Source of the DNA: 2-02-FULL-55-14 sp964534125
GTDB lineage: Bacteria; Bacteroidota; Ignavibacteria; UBA10030
DNA: 64,000 bases
Assembly: GCA_964534125.1 (NCBI GenBank)
Contig: CAZHOJ010000003.1
Location: 1-64,000, forward strand
Direction: 5' to 3'
Shown: one piece after another, positions 34,155 to 43,341 of the stretch
Position numbering within the stretch: the stretch's first letter is position 1
Layout of the letters: the number at the start of each line of letters is the position of its first letter
Position numbers and translations under genes: made by a program
The notes under the pieces: generated by a model
What the model was told of the DNA's origin: nothing
The model's input: only the letters and a program-made list of their open reading frames with translations
The model's database searches: none

Positions 34155-37100
34155 ATGATGCGCCTCTCTCCCGTTCTTCCGTTTCTCGTCCTCCTTCTGA
34201 TGATCGCTCACGGATGCGGCCCCTCCCTTCCCAATGAACGCCCATGGACCGTCGCGGAACTTGGGGTCGAGGTGGCCGATACCTCCCGCGAGGTCAGTTT
34301 TACCAATACGAAAGCCGGATTCTACTACACGGAATCGAATGGACCGCACCGTTCATCGTGGCAGGGATGGCATGTCAGTTCCGTGAAGATCCTGTCCGAC
34401 TACCGGATCGAACTGGGAAATGAGTTGCTCGAACGCACGGCGGGGGTGCATGGTACAGTCTGGCCGCATGAGCTCACGCGCACATACCCCGGAGGACAAC
34501 AGGAAACGTTCATCTTCTTCGACAGCCTCGATGCGTTCATGGTCTCGCTCAGCAACCTGAGGACTGCCGACGCAGCACTTTCACTCGTCTTCGACCCATC
34601 CTCGGCCATCGAATCGGCCGCCCCTGATGGCGAGGGGCTCGTCGTATTCTCCCCGTTCAGCAGCGTGACCCGCCGAAACCGGCCGGATGTTCCTGGTTGG
34701 ATCGGGCTGGCCTCCCTTTCTGCAGAGGCCCGGACGAGCGATTCTCTCCTGCAGGACGGAGGGCGTATCATCGCCGGCCGGGTCACACAGCCGGTCGTCG
34801 ATGGCGCTGCTGCATTCGTTGTGGCGGCCGGGCCCGATCCGGCACACGTGCGCACGACGCTCGCCCGGCTCAGGGCAGAACACGAACGCTACAGGGAAGA
34901 AAGGATCTCCCGGATGGAGGCGGTCCTGAACCAGAGCTACGTCCGGACGAGCGACGGGCGATTCGATAAGGCGCTCGCATGGGCGAAGCTTTCGATGGAT
35001 GCGCTCATCATGGAACAGGGACGAAAGGGGATCTTCGCCGGCCTTCCCTGGTTCAGCAACTACTGGGGCAGGGATACGTTCATCTCTCTTCCGGGGGCTA
35101 CACTGGTGGTCGGGCGATATGATGACGCGCGGAACATCCTCGCGTCCTTCGCCCGCTGGCAGAACACGGATGCCCGATCACCGAACGAAGGGCGCGTTCC
35201 GAACATCGTCACACCCACGTCGCTCGCCTACAACACGACGGACGGGACCCCCTGGTTCGTCCTCGGCGTCCATGGCTATGTCATGGCATCCGGAGATACG
35301 GCATTTGCACGGGAGATCTATCCCGTGCTCAAGCGGGCCGCCGATGGACCGATGCGTCACCGAACGGACAGGCATGGATTTCTGACGCACGATGATGCCG
35401 AGACATGGATGGATGCCGTCGGCCCTGAGGGTCCGTGGAGTCCCAGAGGGAACAGAGCCAACGACATCCAGGCCCTGTGGTACTGGCAGCTCTCCGCATC
35501 CTCCGCACTGGCATCGCTGCTCGGGATGGACCACGATGCGGAGCGCTGGGGACTCGCAGCCGACGAGGTGCTGTTCGCGTTCCGCCAGGAGTTCATCGCT
35601 GACGGGGATTCCCTCGTCTATGATCATCTCAACGTCGACGACTCACCGGACCTGTCCGTCAGGCCGAATCAGCTGTTCGCACTCGATATTGTCCCGGACA
35701 CCGAACTGCAGGCACGCATCTTCGCCCGATTGACCCGGGAGCTCGTGTATCCATACGGCGTCGGTTCTCTCTCGCCCCTGGACGAGAACTTCCACCCCTA
35801 CCATCATTATCAGCCATTCTATGTGCAGGACGCTGCGTACCATAACGGGATCGTCTGGACATGGCAGAACGGTCCCTGGATCGAACATGCCGTCAGGCTT
35901 GGACGAACCGATCTCGCCTCCGAAGTGACGGACGGGATGGTGCATCAGATCCTGGATCGCGGCGCAGTCGGGACGATCTCAGAACTTCTGGACGCTGCAC
36001 CCCGCCCCGGCGAAACGGAACCGCGATTGTCGGGAACCTTCTCGCAGGCCTGGAGCCTCGCTGAGTTCATTCGTACGGCCTATGCATCATACTTCGGCAT
36101 CACAGTGGACGCCATCAACCGGCAGGTCTGGCTGAAGCCGCATCTGCCAGCAAGCATGCGATCTGCGGATCTCATCGTTCCGGTCGGCCCGAACAAACTG
36201 CGCGTGACATACGGAATCACGGCGCGGTCCGCTGCAGTCACGCTGGACGGCCGGGATATCACTGTCCCGCACTCTGTCAGCTGCAGCTGGACATTCTCAA
36301 ACGGTCGTGAGCGCTCGGTCAGCGTCTCCCTGATGCCGGGCGAGGAGATATCGCTCGTGATCACCCCGGATGCGGCATCGGCCACATCGCAGGAAGGCGA
36401 ACCGGTGGATGCGGACACACAGGTCAGGACGCTTCCGTCATACGCTGCTCTCGTTGGGCTCACGCTCGCATCGCCGCTCGTGCGCCCTGACCTCAGGAGC
36501 CTCACAGGGCCTTCATACGAGCTTCTGCCGCATGCTGTCGTGCGTACAGCACCAGAGGGAACGGTCGTTCTGATGGATGCCACCGACCCCAAGGGAGATG
36601 ATTCGGGAACCGGCAGCTATTCATACCCGTCAACGACACATCTCAGGAAAGGAAGCCTTGACCTTACGGGACTCACGGTGTCGAAGGGGGACTCACTCGT
36701 TCACTTCAGGCTGAAATTCGCTGCGCTGTCAGATCCGGGCTGGCATCCCGAGTATGGGTTCCAGCTGACGTATGCGGCGATCGCTATAGACAAGGACGGG
36801 ATCCCGGGTTCCGGCACACGGAGGGTCGGACGCAATGCGCAGTATGACCTTGCGCGGGGATGGGAGCATGAATTGGTGATCTATGTGGGGGGCGGCATGC
36901 AGGTGGAAAATGCAGCCGGAGAGATCCTGGGCGCATATCTCCCGTCAGAAGGAGACGAGAAAGACCCGATCGGGAACGCGGCTTTGGGGATAGTCAGTTT
37001 TTCGATTCCCACGCGCATGATCGGGATACCTTCGAAAGAGTGGCGCTACACGGTCCTCGTCGGGGCGCAGGACGACCATGGAGGCGCCGGGATCGGCGAA

Positions 37101-37196
37101 TTCAGAAGTGTGGATAATAGTGGCGGCGAGTGGATCGGAGGGGGGAAGGAACGTGCAAGCGACCCGAATGTGTATGATGTGATGAGGGTGCAATGA
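34155..37196 (+). CDS. Secreted glycogen-debranching-type glycosidase lipoprotein with glucodextranase C-terminal domain
   Basis: A 1013-residue exported protein. The signal LVLLLMIAHGC ends at Cys21. Residues about 270-700 form an (alpha/alpha)6 amylo-alpha-1,6-glucosidase-like domain with WGRDTFISLPG, ETWMDAVGPEG, YHNGIVWTWQNGPW and SQAWSLAEF. The last 220 residues match the C-terminal domain of glucodextranase/pullulanase-type enzymes (DPKGDDSGTGSYSYP). It probably trims branched alpha-glucans outside the inner membrane. The ATG choice (34155, 34158 or 34131) is uncertain. No strong ribosome-binding site is seen. Confidence 0.82.
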   Translation: MMRLSPVLPFLVLLLMIAHGCGPSLPNERPWTVAELGVEVADTSREVSFTNTKAGFYYTESNGPHRSSWQGWHVSSVKILSDYRIELGNELLERTAGVHGTVWPHELTRTYPGGQQETFIFFDSLDAFMVSLSNLRTADAALSLVFDPSSAIESAAPDGEGLVVFSPFSSVTRRNRPDVPGWIGLASLSAEARTSDSLLQDGGRIIAGRVTQPVVDGAAAFVVAAGPDPAHVRTTLARLRAEHERYREERISRMEAVLNQSYVRTSDGRFDKALAWAKLSMDALIMEQGRKGIFAGLPWFSNYWGRDTFISLPGATLVVGRYDDARNILASFARWQNTDARSPNEGRVPNIVTPTSLAYNTTDGTPWFVLGVHGYVMASGDTAFAREIYPVLKRAADGPMRHRTDRHGFLTHDDAETWMDAVGPEGPWSPRGNRANDIQALWYWQLSASSALASLLGMDHDAERWGLAADEVLFAFRQEFIADGDSLVYDHLNVDDSPDLSVRPNQLFALDIVPDTELQARIFARLTRELVYPYGVGSLSPLDENFHPYHHYQPFYVQDAAYHNGIVWTWQNGPWIEHAVRLGRTDLASEVTDGMVHQILDRGAVGTISELLDAAPRPGETEPRLSGTFSQAWSLAEFIRTAYASYFGITVDAINRQVWLKPHLPASMRSADLIVPVGPNKLRVTYGITARSAAVTLDGRDITVPHSVSCSWTFSNGRERSVSVSLMPGEEISLVITPDAASATSQEGEPVDADTQVRTLPSYAALVGLTLASPLVRPDLRSLTGPSYELLPHAVVRTAPEGTVVLMDATDPKGDDSGTGSYSYPSTTHLRKGSLDLTGLTVSKGDSLVHFRLKFAALSDPGWHPEYGFQLTYAAIAIDKDGIPGSGTRRVGRNAQYDLARGWEHELVIYVGGGMQVENAAGEILGAYLPSEGDEKDPIGNAALGIVSFSIPTRMIGIPSKEWRYTVLVGAQDDHGGAGIGEFRSVDNSGGEWIGGGKERASDPNVYDVMRVQ

Positions 37197-37204
37197 CCTT
37201 CGTG

Positions 37205-37629
37205 CCCCCTTGGGGGATCTCAGATTGCCACCCTACAACTGGCAGGGTGCTATATTGAACCCCTACGGGGTTCCGGATGGTAGCTTTGGAAGGGCAAGAA
37301 ATCTGTGACCCCTGACGGGGTCATTGTCCCAAATAGGATCATACGGATGCCTCACGACAGATCTACTGACCCCCGGAGGGGGTCCAGCTTTTCTACCAAC
37401 ACCGCAGACCCATACATCTGAACCCCGTCAGGGGTTCCGCATGAGCATCCACGCCTGACCCTCGACCCCCGGAGGGGGTCCAGCTTTTCTACCAACACCG
37501 CAGACCCATGCATCTGAACCCCGTCAGGGGTTCCGCATGAGCATCCACGCCTGACCCTCGACCCCCGGAGGGGGTCACACATTTCTAACGCCTGCATAGA
37601 CGCTGTGGAACGAACCCCGTCAGGGGTTC
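37205..37629. repeat. Array of nine GC-rich palindromes with a 96-bp tandem unit
   Basis: This gene-free stretch (37197-37669) holds palindromes at 37205-37216, 37257-37273, 37307-37322, 37368-37384, 37420-37437, 37464-37480, 37516-37533, 37560-37576 and 37612-37629. Two types alternate: GACCCCCGGAGGGGGTC and GAACCCCGTCAGGGGTTC. From 37368 a 96-base unit repeats twice nearly perfectly and a third copy begins at 37560. Start-to-start spacing is 44-61 bases. The palindromes could act as terminators for both flanking genes. Confidence 0.85.
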
Positions 37630-37669
37630 CACATCTACGCGGACAAGGTCGCCAGCTCACGATCAGCAA

Positions 37670-39106
37670 TCAGAGACGCGCACCCTGTCCCATCTTCCTC
37701 TTGTTCATCACCAGGAATCCGAACCACAGCACCGCCGAGACAACCAATCCCGGGATGATCGGCTCAAGCCCGAACGGATATGTCGCTCCATCTCCGCCTG
37801 CATATCCGACGATCAGGCTTCCCGTCGAGACGAGCGAACCTGCGATCATAGCATAGACCGCCTGCGGTCCTTCTATCCACAGACGGTAGTTATACGCGCT
37901 CAGAACAGGGAGCAACAGACCGGGGATCAGCGCCGTTCCCACTGCATACCACAGCTCGACCACGGACGGCAAAGCCCAGGCCAGCAGCACCGAAAGCACC
38001 ATCGCACCGAGTATGCCGAATCGCACCCACCAGCGGACGGTCCGTTCATCACTCCTCCCTTTCCACCGCGCAAAGATGTCCCGTCCTGCGGTAACGCCTG
38101 CGAGCTGGCTCATGCTCGTCAGCGTTGACATGACCGTGGCCAGGAGTCCCACGTAGAAGATCCCCAGCACCCCCTCCGAGAGCATCAGGTTCGCCAGTTC
38201 CGGGTACGCCAGCGCAGGATGTTCCAGGTTCGGCAGATATGCCCGCGCGAACATCCCTGTCGTCACGGTCATCATGTCGAATATGAACCAGAAGACGATC
38301 GACACGAGAATGCCACGCCGGGCCGTCCGTTCATCCTTCGCCGCCGCGCAGCGCTGATGGAATGACGGGTCCACGATGGTCCAGAGCGCGATGAAGAACC
38401 ACACCGCGATATACTGTGCCGAGTGTTCACCGAACGGCGTGAGGTAGGACTCCGGAAGGCGCTCGACAAGGTACGGGATCCCTCCCCCTTCGTTGATTGC
38501 GGTGAACAGCAGCACAGCAAAGCCGACGTACATCAGGACAAACTCGAACATATTCGTGCTCACTCCCGCGCGCAAACCTCCGAACAGAAGGAAGACCACC
38601 GAAACCAGCACACCGGCGACCAGATACTGAAGGAGGCTGCCGCCGAAGACCATCTGGCCCAGCAGTCCGAGCATGAGGACATACGGTGCGGGATTTACGA
38701 GAAGGAAGGTCAGGACGCTCCCCGTCAGTGCGGCCGGGCGTCCATAGACCTCTTCGAGCTTGTCCGGAAGGCTGACGACCCCGCTCCTGCGGATCCGGGG
38801 AGCGAGGAACATGGCGTACAGGAAGGCGAAAAGGTAGTACGGGAATCCGAAGACGACCCAGGTCGAAACGCCGTAGCTGTAGGAGAACTCGCCGACACCG
38901 AGGATGCCCCCGTACCATGTGGAGACCAGCGTTGCGACGAAGACGGGCACGGTGAGCGTCCGGCCCGCGATGAGGAACTCCTGATGCTTCCCCCGTGTGC
39001 GCCAGGACGAGCGGAATCCGATGAGCAGGACGCCCGCGAGGTACAGCAGGATGACGATGACATCGAGCGGGGCGAGGAAGAGAAGTTCGGGTGTTTGTTC
39101 AGGCAT
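37670..39106 (-). CDS. Sodium:solute symporter (SSS family), candidate thiamin transporter
   Basis: A 478-residue membrane protein with about 13 hydrophobic helices and SSS-family landmarks (GRTLTVPVFVATLVSTWYGG near 46, CAAAKDERTARRG near 226, LLATVMSTLTSMSQLAGVTAGRD, shortened, near 305). It ends the operon that starts at a TPP riboswitch and contains thiamine pyrophosphokinase. By that context it is a candidate thiamin importer, comparable to the SSS protein called ThiV in comparative-genomics work on thiamin regulons. It overlaps the kinase gene by 8 bases. Confidence 0.8.
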   Translation of the reverse strand: MPEQTPELLFLAPLDVIVILLYLAGVLLIGFRSSWRTRGKHQEFLIAGRTLTVPVFVATLVSTWYGGILGVGEFSYSYGVSTWVVFGFPYYLFAFLYAMFLAPRIRRSGVVSLPDKLEEVYGRPAALTGSVLTFLLVNPAPYVLMLGLLGQMVFGGSLLQYLVAGVLVSVVFLLFGGLRAGVSTNMFEFVLMYVGFAVLLFTAINEGGGIPYLVERLPESYLTPFGEHSAQYIAVWFFIALWTIVDPSFHQRCAAAKDERTARRGILVSIVFWFIFDMMTVTTGMFARAYLPNLEHPALAYPELANLMLSEGVLGIFYVGLLATVMSTLTSMSQLAGVTAGRDIFARWKGRSDERTVRWWVRFGILGAMVLSVLLAWALPSVVELWYAVGTALIPGLLLPVLSAYNYRLWIEGPQAVYAMIAGSLVSTGSLIVGYAGGDGATYPFGLEPIIPGLVVSAVLWFGFLVMNKRKMGQGARL

Positions 39107-39800
39107 GTGGACGAGCGGGCACGATGTCTCTCACGAAGAGGAACATGGTACCGCGGCGGACGATGATCTCAACGGGAGAACGTGTGACAACGTTGCTCGT
39201 TCCGTCACGTACGCCGAGGGCCAGAGACTCGTACTTCAGGTTCCACTTGAGCCCCTGTGTGATGACGCCCTCGCACATCGTGAGCGGGAGCAGCGACACG
39301 ATCGTCCCCGGAGGGATCTCGGCATGGAACCGCGAGAGGATGGGATACAGTGACCCTTCCACGTCGCGCGTGATGACGTGCACCTTGCGCTGGAACTTGG
39401 CGATGGCACTCAGGTTGCCGATCGTGTGGTCCAGCCGTCCCCCCGTGGCGCCGAACACCTCAACCACCTTGTACCCCCGGCGAACGAGCCATGTGAGGCC
39501 CTTCTCCAGGTCGGTGGAGTTCTGATCGGCGATCCGTCGTGTCGTCACGCTCGAGAACCTCCGCAGCGTCCCCTGAGATATGGAGTCCAGGTCGCCGATG
39601 ATCAGATCGGGCCTCAATCCCATCCGGGCAGCTGCATTCGCTCCGCCGTCAGCACAGAGCAGGAACGTTCCGTCCCGGAGGGAAACGTCGAGCATCCCCT
39701 TCGTCGGCGGCTTTCCATTCGCGAGCAGAACTGCCCTGGGCTGGTCGTCCATACCCGCATAATGCACTTCGATGCGTCTGCGTGCCATGCGTCGTGTCAC
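39099..39800 (-). CDS. thiN: Thiamine pyrophosphokinase
   Basis: Phosphorylates thiamin to TPP. The 233 residues show CADGGANAA near 48, IIGDLDSIS near 66 with the metal aspartates, DQNSTDLEKGL near 91 and GATGGRLDHTIGNL near 115, followed by the TPP-kinase beta-sandwich. The GTG at 39800 forms a GTGA overlap with the receptor stop. An ATG at 39752 (MDDQPRAV) would give a more usual N-terminus. Confidence 0.93.
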   Translation of the reverse strand: MTRRMARRRIEVHYAGMDDQPRAVLLANGKPPTKGMLDVSLRDGTFLLCADGGANAAARMGLRPDLIIGDLDSISQGTLRRFSSVTTRRIADQNSTDLEKGLTWLVRRGYKVVEVFGATGGRLDHTIGNLSAIAKFQRKVHVITRDVEGSLYPILSRFHAEIPPGTIVSLLPLTMCEGVITQGLKWNLKYESLALGVRDGTSNVVTRSPVEIIVRRGTMFLFVRDIVPARPHA

Positions 39801-42070
39801 ATATCAACGGTGATGCCGAGCACATAATTGCGTTCGGCCGCGGGAAAGAATGCGTTCCCCTGTCCTCCGGTGGTGTACAGGGCGTTCAACAGGTTTCGCA
39901 CCTCTCCGCGCAGGACCATGCTCATGCCCCACGGAACGTCGATCCGTTGCAGCACCCTCGCGCTGACAGTCGTGTACGCATCGTTCCGGTGGAGCGGGTT
40001 CTTCGTGTTGTCGGTGTAGAAGTCACCGACGTGCTGCACGTCGATCCCGACCGTCGTTCCGTCCCTGTCATAGGCGGCATGGACGTTGGCGATGAGGTCC
40101 GGAAAGCCGGCAATGGGATTCCCGTCAAACGCGACAGCGGTCCCCGTCTCATAGCTTGTATACTTGATGTGACGGTTCCGGGAGAGCGAGATGTTCCCCG
40201 ACAGCGACAACATACGAAACAATCTGCTTTCGGCCTCGACCTCGATGCCGATGTGGCGTGTCCGTGCCGCGTTGCCCGTTACCGGCTGGCCGAACACATC
40301 GACCTGCCCGCTGGCGACGAGCTCGTCCGTGAACTCCATCCAGAACACGTTGGAGGTGAATCGTAGCGACGGCGCATGATATCCGATGCCCGCCTCGAGG
40401 TCCAGGAGCTGCTCTGGCTTCGCCAGGGGAGATGAGAAGTCGTACATGGCCCCACCGGCTCCTGCTGCTGACGTCCTCTGGAACTCCGGTGTCGCCCCGA
40501 AATACGCGTCCTCCGCAGCGTACAGGTTCCGCAACCTCGGCTCCCTGCTGGTATACCCGACGAAGGCATATCCGTGCCATGCCTCCGTCATCGCGACATT
40601 CACGCCGGCCCGCGGATTGACGAACATGTACGTCAAGTTGAAACTGTTCCCCAGAAATTTCTCGTTCCGGATCCCGTACCTGTTGTAGACCACCTGCACG
40701 TCCCCCACGACCGACACAGCAGGCGTGAGGTTCCAGGACTCGTGCACATACGCCGACAGGATATCCCGCACGCCTTCATACGCATACACGTCCTCCCCCT
40801 GGTCGAACCCGGATGATGGCGCAAGCGATGCGAACTGGATCCGCCCGTAGTGTTTCGACCGATGGAACCGCGCCTCGAGCCCGATGGTGAGGCGTCCGCC
40901 CGGATGGTCCCAATCGATGCGGGGCAGCACTCCCCATTGCCGGTTCTCGACCACTCCGCGGAACAGGAATGACGGGAATGACGAGACACCGAACGTCGAG
41001 TCATATCCGACATACGTCGTGAACCAGTCCACCGCCGCAGGAGTGTACGGGATCCAGTCGCCGTCGTAATCGAAGAATCCGTCCCCTTTGATGAAGAAGG
41101 CAGCCGTGTGCATCTCCACATCGTCCGTAAGCGACCAATCGTGCAGGATCTCGACATGCGGCTGTGAGAAATTCTCGAGCGCCTGGCGCTTCTGCGGCAC
41201 TGCATACCCGACTGCTGTCCCCGTCTGGTCATACTCCCAGTAGCTGTAGTTCGTGCGCCTCAGGGCCAGGTCCGCATTGTACGATTTCGGAAGTCCGATA
41301 TAGACAAGCCCGTCCGCGATCGGCCCGCCGTACACATGGATGCGGGTCGTCATGTTCTCGTCAGTGCGCAGAGCACCCAGGAAGTATGACGTCATATCGA
41401 CCCATCCGTGGTCGCGATATCCATCGCTCTGCAGCCTGCCGAGACGGCCGTAGAACATGTACGTCTGGTCGACCCATCCGGAGTTCAGGGTGATGCTCTG
41501 CTTCCGTGTGTTCAACCGCGTCTCATTATCAGCGCCGAACTCCTGAAATCCCGCCAGCAACTCGACCGAAATGCGCGGGCGCTGATGGAACGGATTGGCG
41601 ACGAGATTGATCGACCCGCCGATGGCCGGAGGACCATAGAACGCGCTCCCCGCCCCACGCTGCACCTGGATGTCCTGCGCGTTCGCAAGCAGGTCCGGGA
41701 AGTCGATCCAGTAGACGTTGTGGTCCTCCGGATCATTCTGCGGGATCCCGTTGATCATCACGGAGATGCGGCGCTGGTCGAACCCGCGCAGGTTGATGTA
41801 GGTGTACCCTATGCCGTTCCCGTTCTCCGAGTAGAAGGTGATGGAGGGAAGGCGGGAGAGGATGACCGGAATGTCCTGGGTAGAATAGAGCGAACGGATA
41901 TCGGCCCGCTCCAGCGTCGAGAAGGTCACCGGTGAGATCTGTTGGGTCGCCCTGGTGGCGGTCACCAGCACCGGGCCTTCTGCGTATGTTGTATCTGGCT
42001 CCGACTCCTGTGCCTGTGCGACACCAAGTGTCGCTGTCAGGAGCACAGAACCGAACGATCGCCAAGTCAT
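39797..42070 (-). CDS. TonB-dependent outer-membrane receptor, predicted thiamin receptor
   Basis: A 757-residue receptor with a signal peptide (ending near AQAQ, residue 20), a plug domain (VTATRATQQISPVTFS through INLRGFDQRRISVMINGIPQND, shortened) and a 22-strand-type barrel ending in the aromatic-rich YVLGITVDM. The TPP riboswitch in its leader and the kinase downstream point to uptake of thiamin or a derivative. The start at 42070 has GAGG 8 bases upstream. The longer in-frame extension would cover the terminator hairpin of the riboswitch. Confidence 0.9.
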   Translation of the reverse strand: MTWRSFGSVLLTATLGVAQAQESEPDTTYAEGPVLVTATRATQQISPVTFSTLERADIRSLYSTQDIPVILSRLPSITFYSENGNGIGYTYINLRGFDQRRISVMINGIPQNDPEDHNVYWIDFPDLLANAQDIQVQRGAGSAFYGPPAIGGSINLVANPFHQRPRISVELLAGFQEFGADNETRLNTRKQSITLNSGWVDQTYMFYGRLGRLQSDGYRDHGWVDMTSYFLGALRTDENMTTRIHVYGGPIADGLVYIGLPKSYNADLALRRTNYSYWEYDQTGTAVGYAVPQKRQALENFSQPHVEILHDWSLTDDVEMHTAAFFIKGDGFFDYDGDWIPYTPAAVDWFTTYVGYDSTFGVSSFPSFLFRGVVENRQWGVLPRIDWDHPGGRLTIGLEARFHRSKHYGRIQFASLAPSSGFDQGEDVYAYEGVRDILSAYVHESWNLTPAVSVVGDVQVVYNRYGIRNEKFLGNSFNLTYMFVNPRAGVNVAMTEAWHGYAFVGYTSREPRLRNLYAAEDAYFGATPEFQRTSAAGAGGAMYDFSSPLAKPEQLLDLEAGIGYHAPSLRFTSNVFWMEFTDELVASGQVDVFGQPVTGNAARTRHIGIEVEAESRLFRMLSLSGNISLSRNRHIKYTSYETGTAVAFDGNPIAGFPDLIANVHAAYDRDGTTVGIDVQHVGDFYTDNTKNPLHRNDAYTTVSARVLQRIDVPWGMSMVLRGEVRNLLNALYTTGGQGNAFFPAAERNYVLGITVDM

Positions 42071-42097
42071 GACGAATACCTCACAAAAACGACAAAG

Positions 42098-42131
42098 CCG
42101 CTTCCGAAGGGGTGACCCCGAACGAAAACGG
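42098..42131 (-). terminator. Riboswitch-controlled terminator hairpin
   Basis: On the - strand, CCGUUUUC (42131-42124) can pair with GGAAGCGG (42105-42098), enclosing GGGG-UCA-CCCC. A U-rich run (CUUUGUCGUUUUU) follows. The 5' arm can instead pair with GAAAACG at 42158-42152, which overlaps the 3' side of the riboswitch P1 helix. This is a classic mutually exclusive arrangement that switches the operon off when TPP is bound. The pairing was found by eye. Confidence 0.6.
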
Positions 42132-42151
42132 CTCAAAAAAATGAGGATTCT

Positions 42152-42277
42152 CGTTTTCCTACGCTGGCATGATCCAGGTCAGGTTCGAGGGTATGATCTC
42201 AGTGGAGAAGAGAGAGAAACATTCGAGATTCGGAATTCGGAATTCGAAATTGCCCTATCCTCCCCACACCCCTAACG
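42152..42277 (-). ncRNA. TPP riboswitch (THI element)
   Basis: Read on the - strand the leader has, in order, AGGGGTGTGGGGAG (P2/P3 5' side), CTCCAC, CTGAGATCATACCC, GAACCTGACCTGGATCATGCC (in two parts) and AGCGTAGGAAAACG. These are the conserved CUGAGA and ACCUGAUCUGGAUAAUGCCAGCG blocks (shortened) of the thiamin pyrophosphate aptamer. CGTT at the 5' end pairs with AACG at the 3' end as P1. The variable P3 loop is enlarged by a heptad repeat. Confidence 0.95.
42221..42250. repeat. Heptad repeat inside the riboswitch P3 arm
   Basis: The + strand reads ATTCGAG / ATTCGGA / ATTCGGA / ATTCGAA, a 7-base periodic run. It falls between the two sides of the P3 stem of the TPP aptamer, a position that tolerates extra sequence in known TPP riboswitches. 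Confidence 0.75.
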
Positions 42278-42365
42278 GCGATCGACTCGTCGTGATAAAA
42301 AGAACAGAGAATGTTTCCGAGCGTTCATGCGGTGGCACAGAGGTGCAACCGGCATCGCTCTCTAT

Positions 42366-42394
42366 AGTGTACGGCGGATCCCGGAGAACGTCAA
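42366..42394 (-). promoter_or_regulatory. Sigma70-like promoter for the thiamin operon
   Basis: On the - strand, TTGACG (42394-42389) and TACACT (42371-42366) are separated by exactly 17 bases. Transcription would begin near 42359 and give a leader of about 290 bases containing the riboswitch. The -35 box overlaps the 3' end of the deacetylase gene. Confidence 0.65.
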
Positions 42395-43329
42395 GTCGTA
42401 GCGAGGATCCTCAGGTGCAGTTCGACGCTTTTGGCGAGGGCGCGAAGGTCATACCCCCCTTCCAGGACCGACACGATCCCTGCCTCTGTCGGCACGTCGG
42501 CGACCATCGTCGTGAGCATGGCGAACGATTCATCCCGGAGCTGGATGTTCGCAAGAGGGTCATCCTCATGTGCATCGAAACCGGCGGAGATGATGATGAG
42601 GTCGGGCTCGAACGCCGTCATGGCTGGAATGACCGAGTCGCGAAAGGCGGCCGAGTAAGCGTCCTCGCCGCTCCCCGGCGACATCGGGATGTTGAGCGTG
42701 TATCCCTCACCCTCCCCGCTTCCCCTCTCATCGCGTGTTCCCGTTCCGGGCCACAGCGGGAATTGATGTGTGCTGATATAGAGAACGGAGGGATCCTTCC
42801 AGAAGATGTCCTGGGTCCCGTTCCCATGATGCACATCCCAGTCGACGACCGCGACCCGGCCGACGCCATACCTTTCCTGAGCATAGCGCGCAGCGATGGC
42901 AACATTATTGAACAGGCAGAATCCCATCGCGGTTCGGGTCCCGGCATGATGGCCCGGCGGCCGTCCTGCGCAGAATGCATGCACCTTGTCGTCGCCGCAT
43001 GCCCGGTCCACCGCGAAACAGGCGCCGCCGGCTGCAAGGAGCGCCGCCCGGAATGAGCCCTGCGAGACGTGGGTGTCGCCGCTGTCCAGCAGGGTCGTTC
43101 CGTCTGCAATGCTCTTCTCGACCCACGCAACATATTCTTCCGGATGAACGCGCAGCAGGCGCTCCCTGGGAGCCGCATCAGGCCGCAGGTGCTCCATCGT
43201 ACTCCAAAGGTCCGTCCCCATCAGATGCGATATGAGATACTTCAGCCTGTCCGGACGTTCAGGATGACCGGGACCTGTATCGTGGGTGAGCGTGTCAGGA
43301 TGGTAGATGAATGAGAGCGGATGAGGCAT
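42391..43329 (-). CDS. Histone deacetylase/AcuC-family deacetylase
   Basis: A 312-residue zinc hydrolase of the HDAC superfamily: GHPERPDRL near 21, GRPPGHHAG near 121 (the catalytic His pair), DWDVHHGNGTQDIF near 163 (zinc Asp/His), and SAGFDAHEDDP near 246 with the second zinc Asp. It would deacetylate a protein lysine, acetylpolyamine or similar small molecule. The neighbours are an ABC exporter 12 bases upstream on the same strand. Confidence 0.92.
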   Translation of the reverse strand: MPHPLSFIYHPDTLTHDTGPGHPERPDRLKYLISHLMGTDLWSTMEHLRPDAAPRERLLRVHPEEYVAWVEKSIADGTTLLDSGDTHVSQGSFRAALLAAGGACFAVDRACGDDKVHAFCAGRPPGHHAGTRTAMGFCLFNNVAIAARYAQERYGVGRVAVVDWDVHHGNGTQDIFWKDPSVLYISTHQFPLWPGTGTRDERGSGEGEGYTLNIPMSPGSGEDAYSAAFRDSVIPAMTAFEPDLIIISAGFDAHEDDPLANIQLRDESFAMLTTMVADVPTEAGIVSVLEGGYDLRALAKSVELHLRILATT

Positions 43330-43341
43330 GCGCTTATGCCC

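Noticed and set aside
37205..37629. CRISPR array
   Set aside because: Repeats are only 17-18 bases and of two alternating kinds, the spacers are themselves duplicated in 96-base units, and there are no cas genes.
37352..37669. 105-residue open frame across the palindrome array
   Set aside because: The peptide repeats (GTPDGV, DPLRGS) are only a translation of the GC palindromes.
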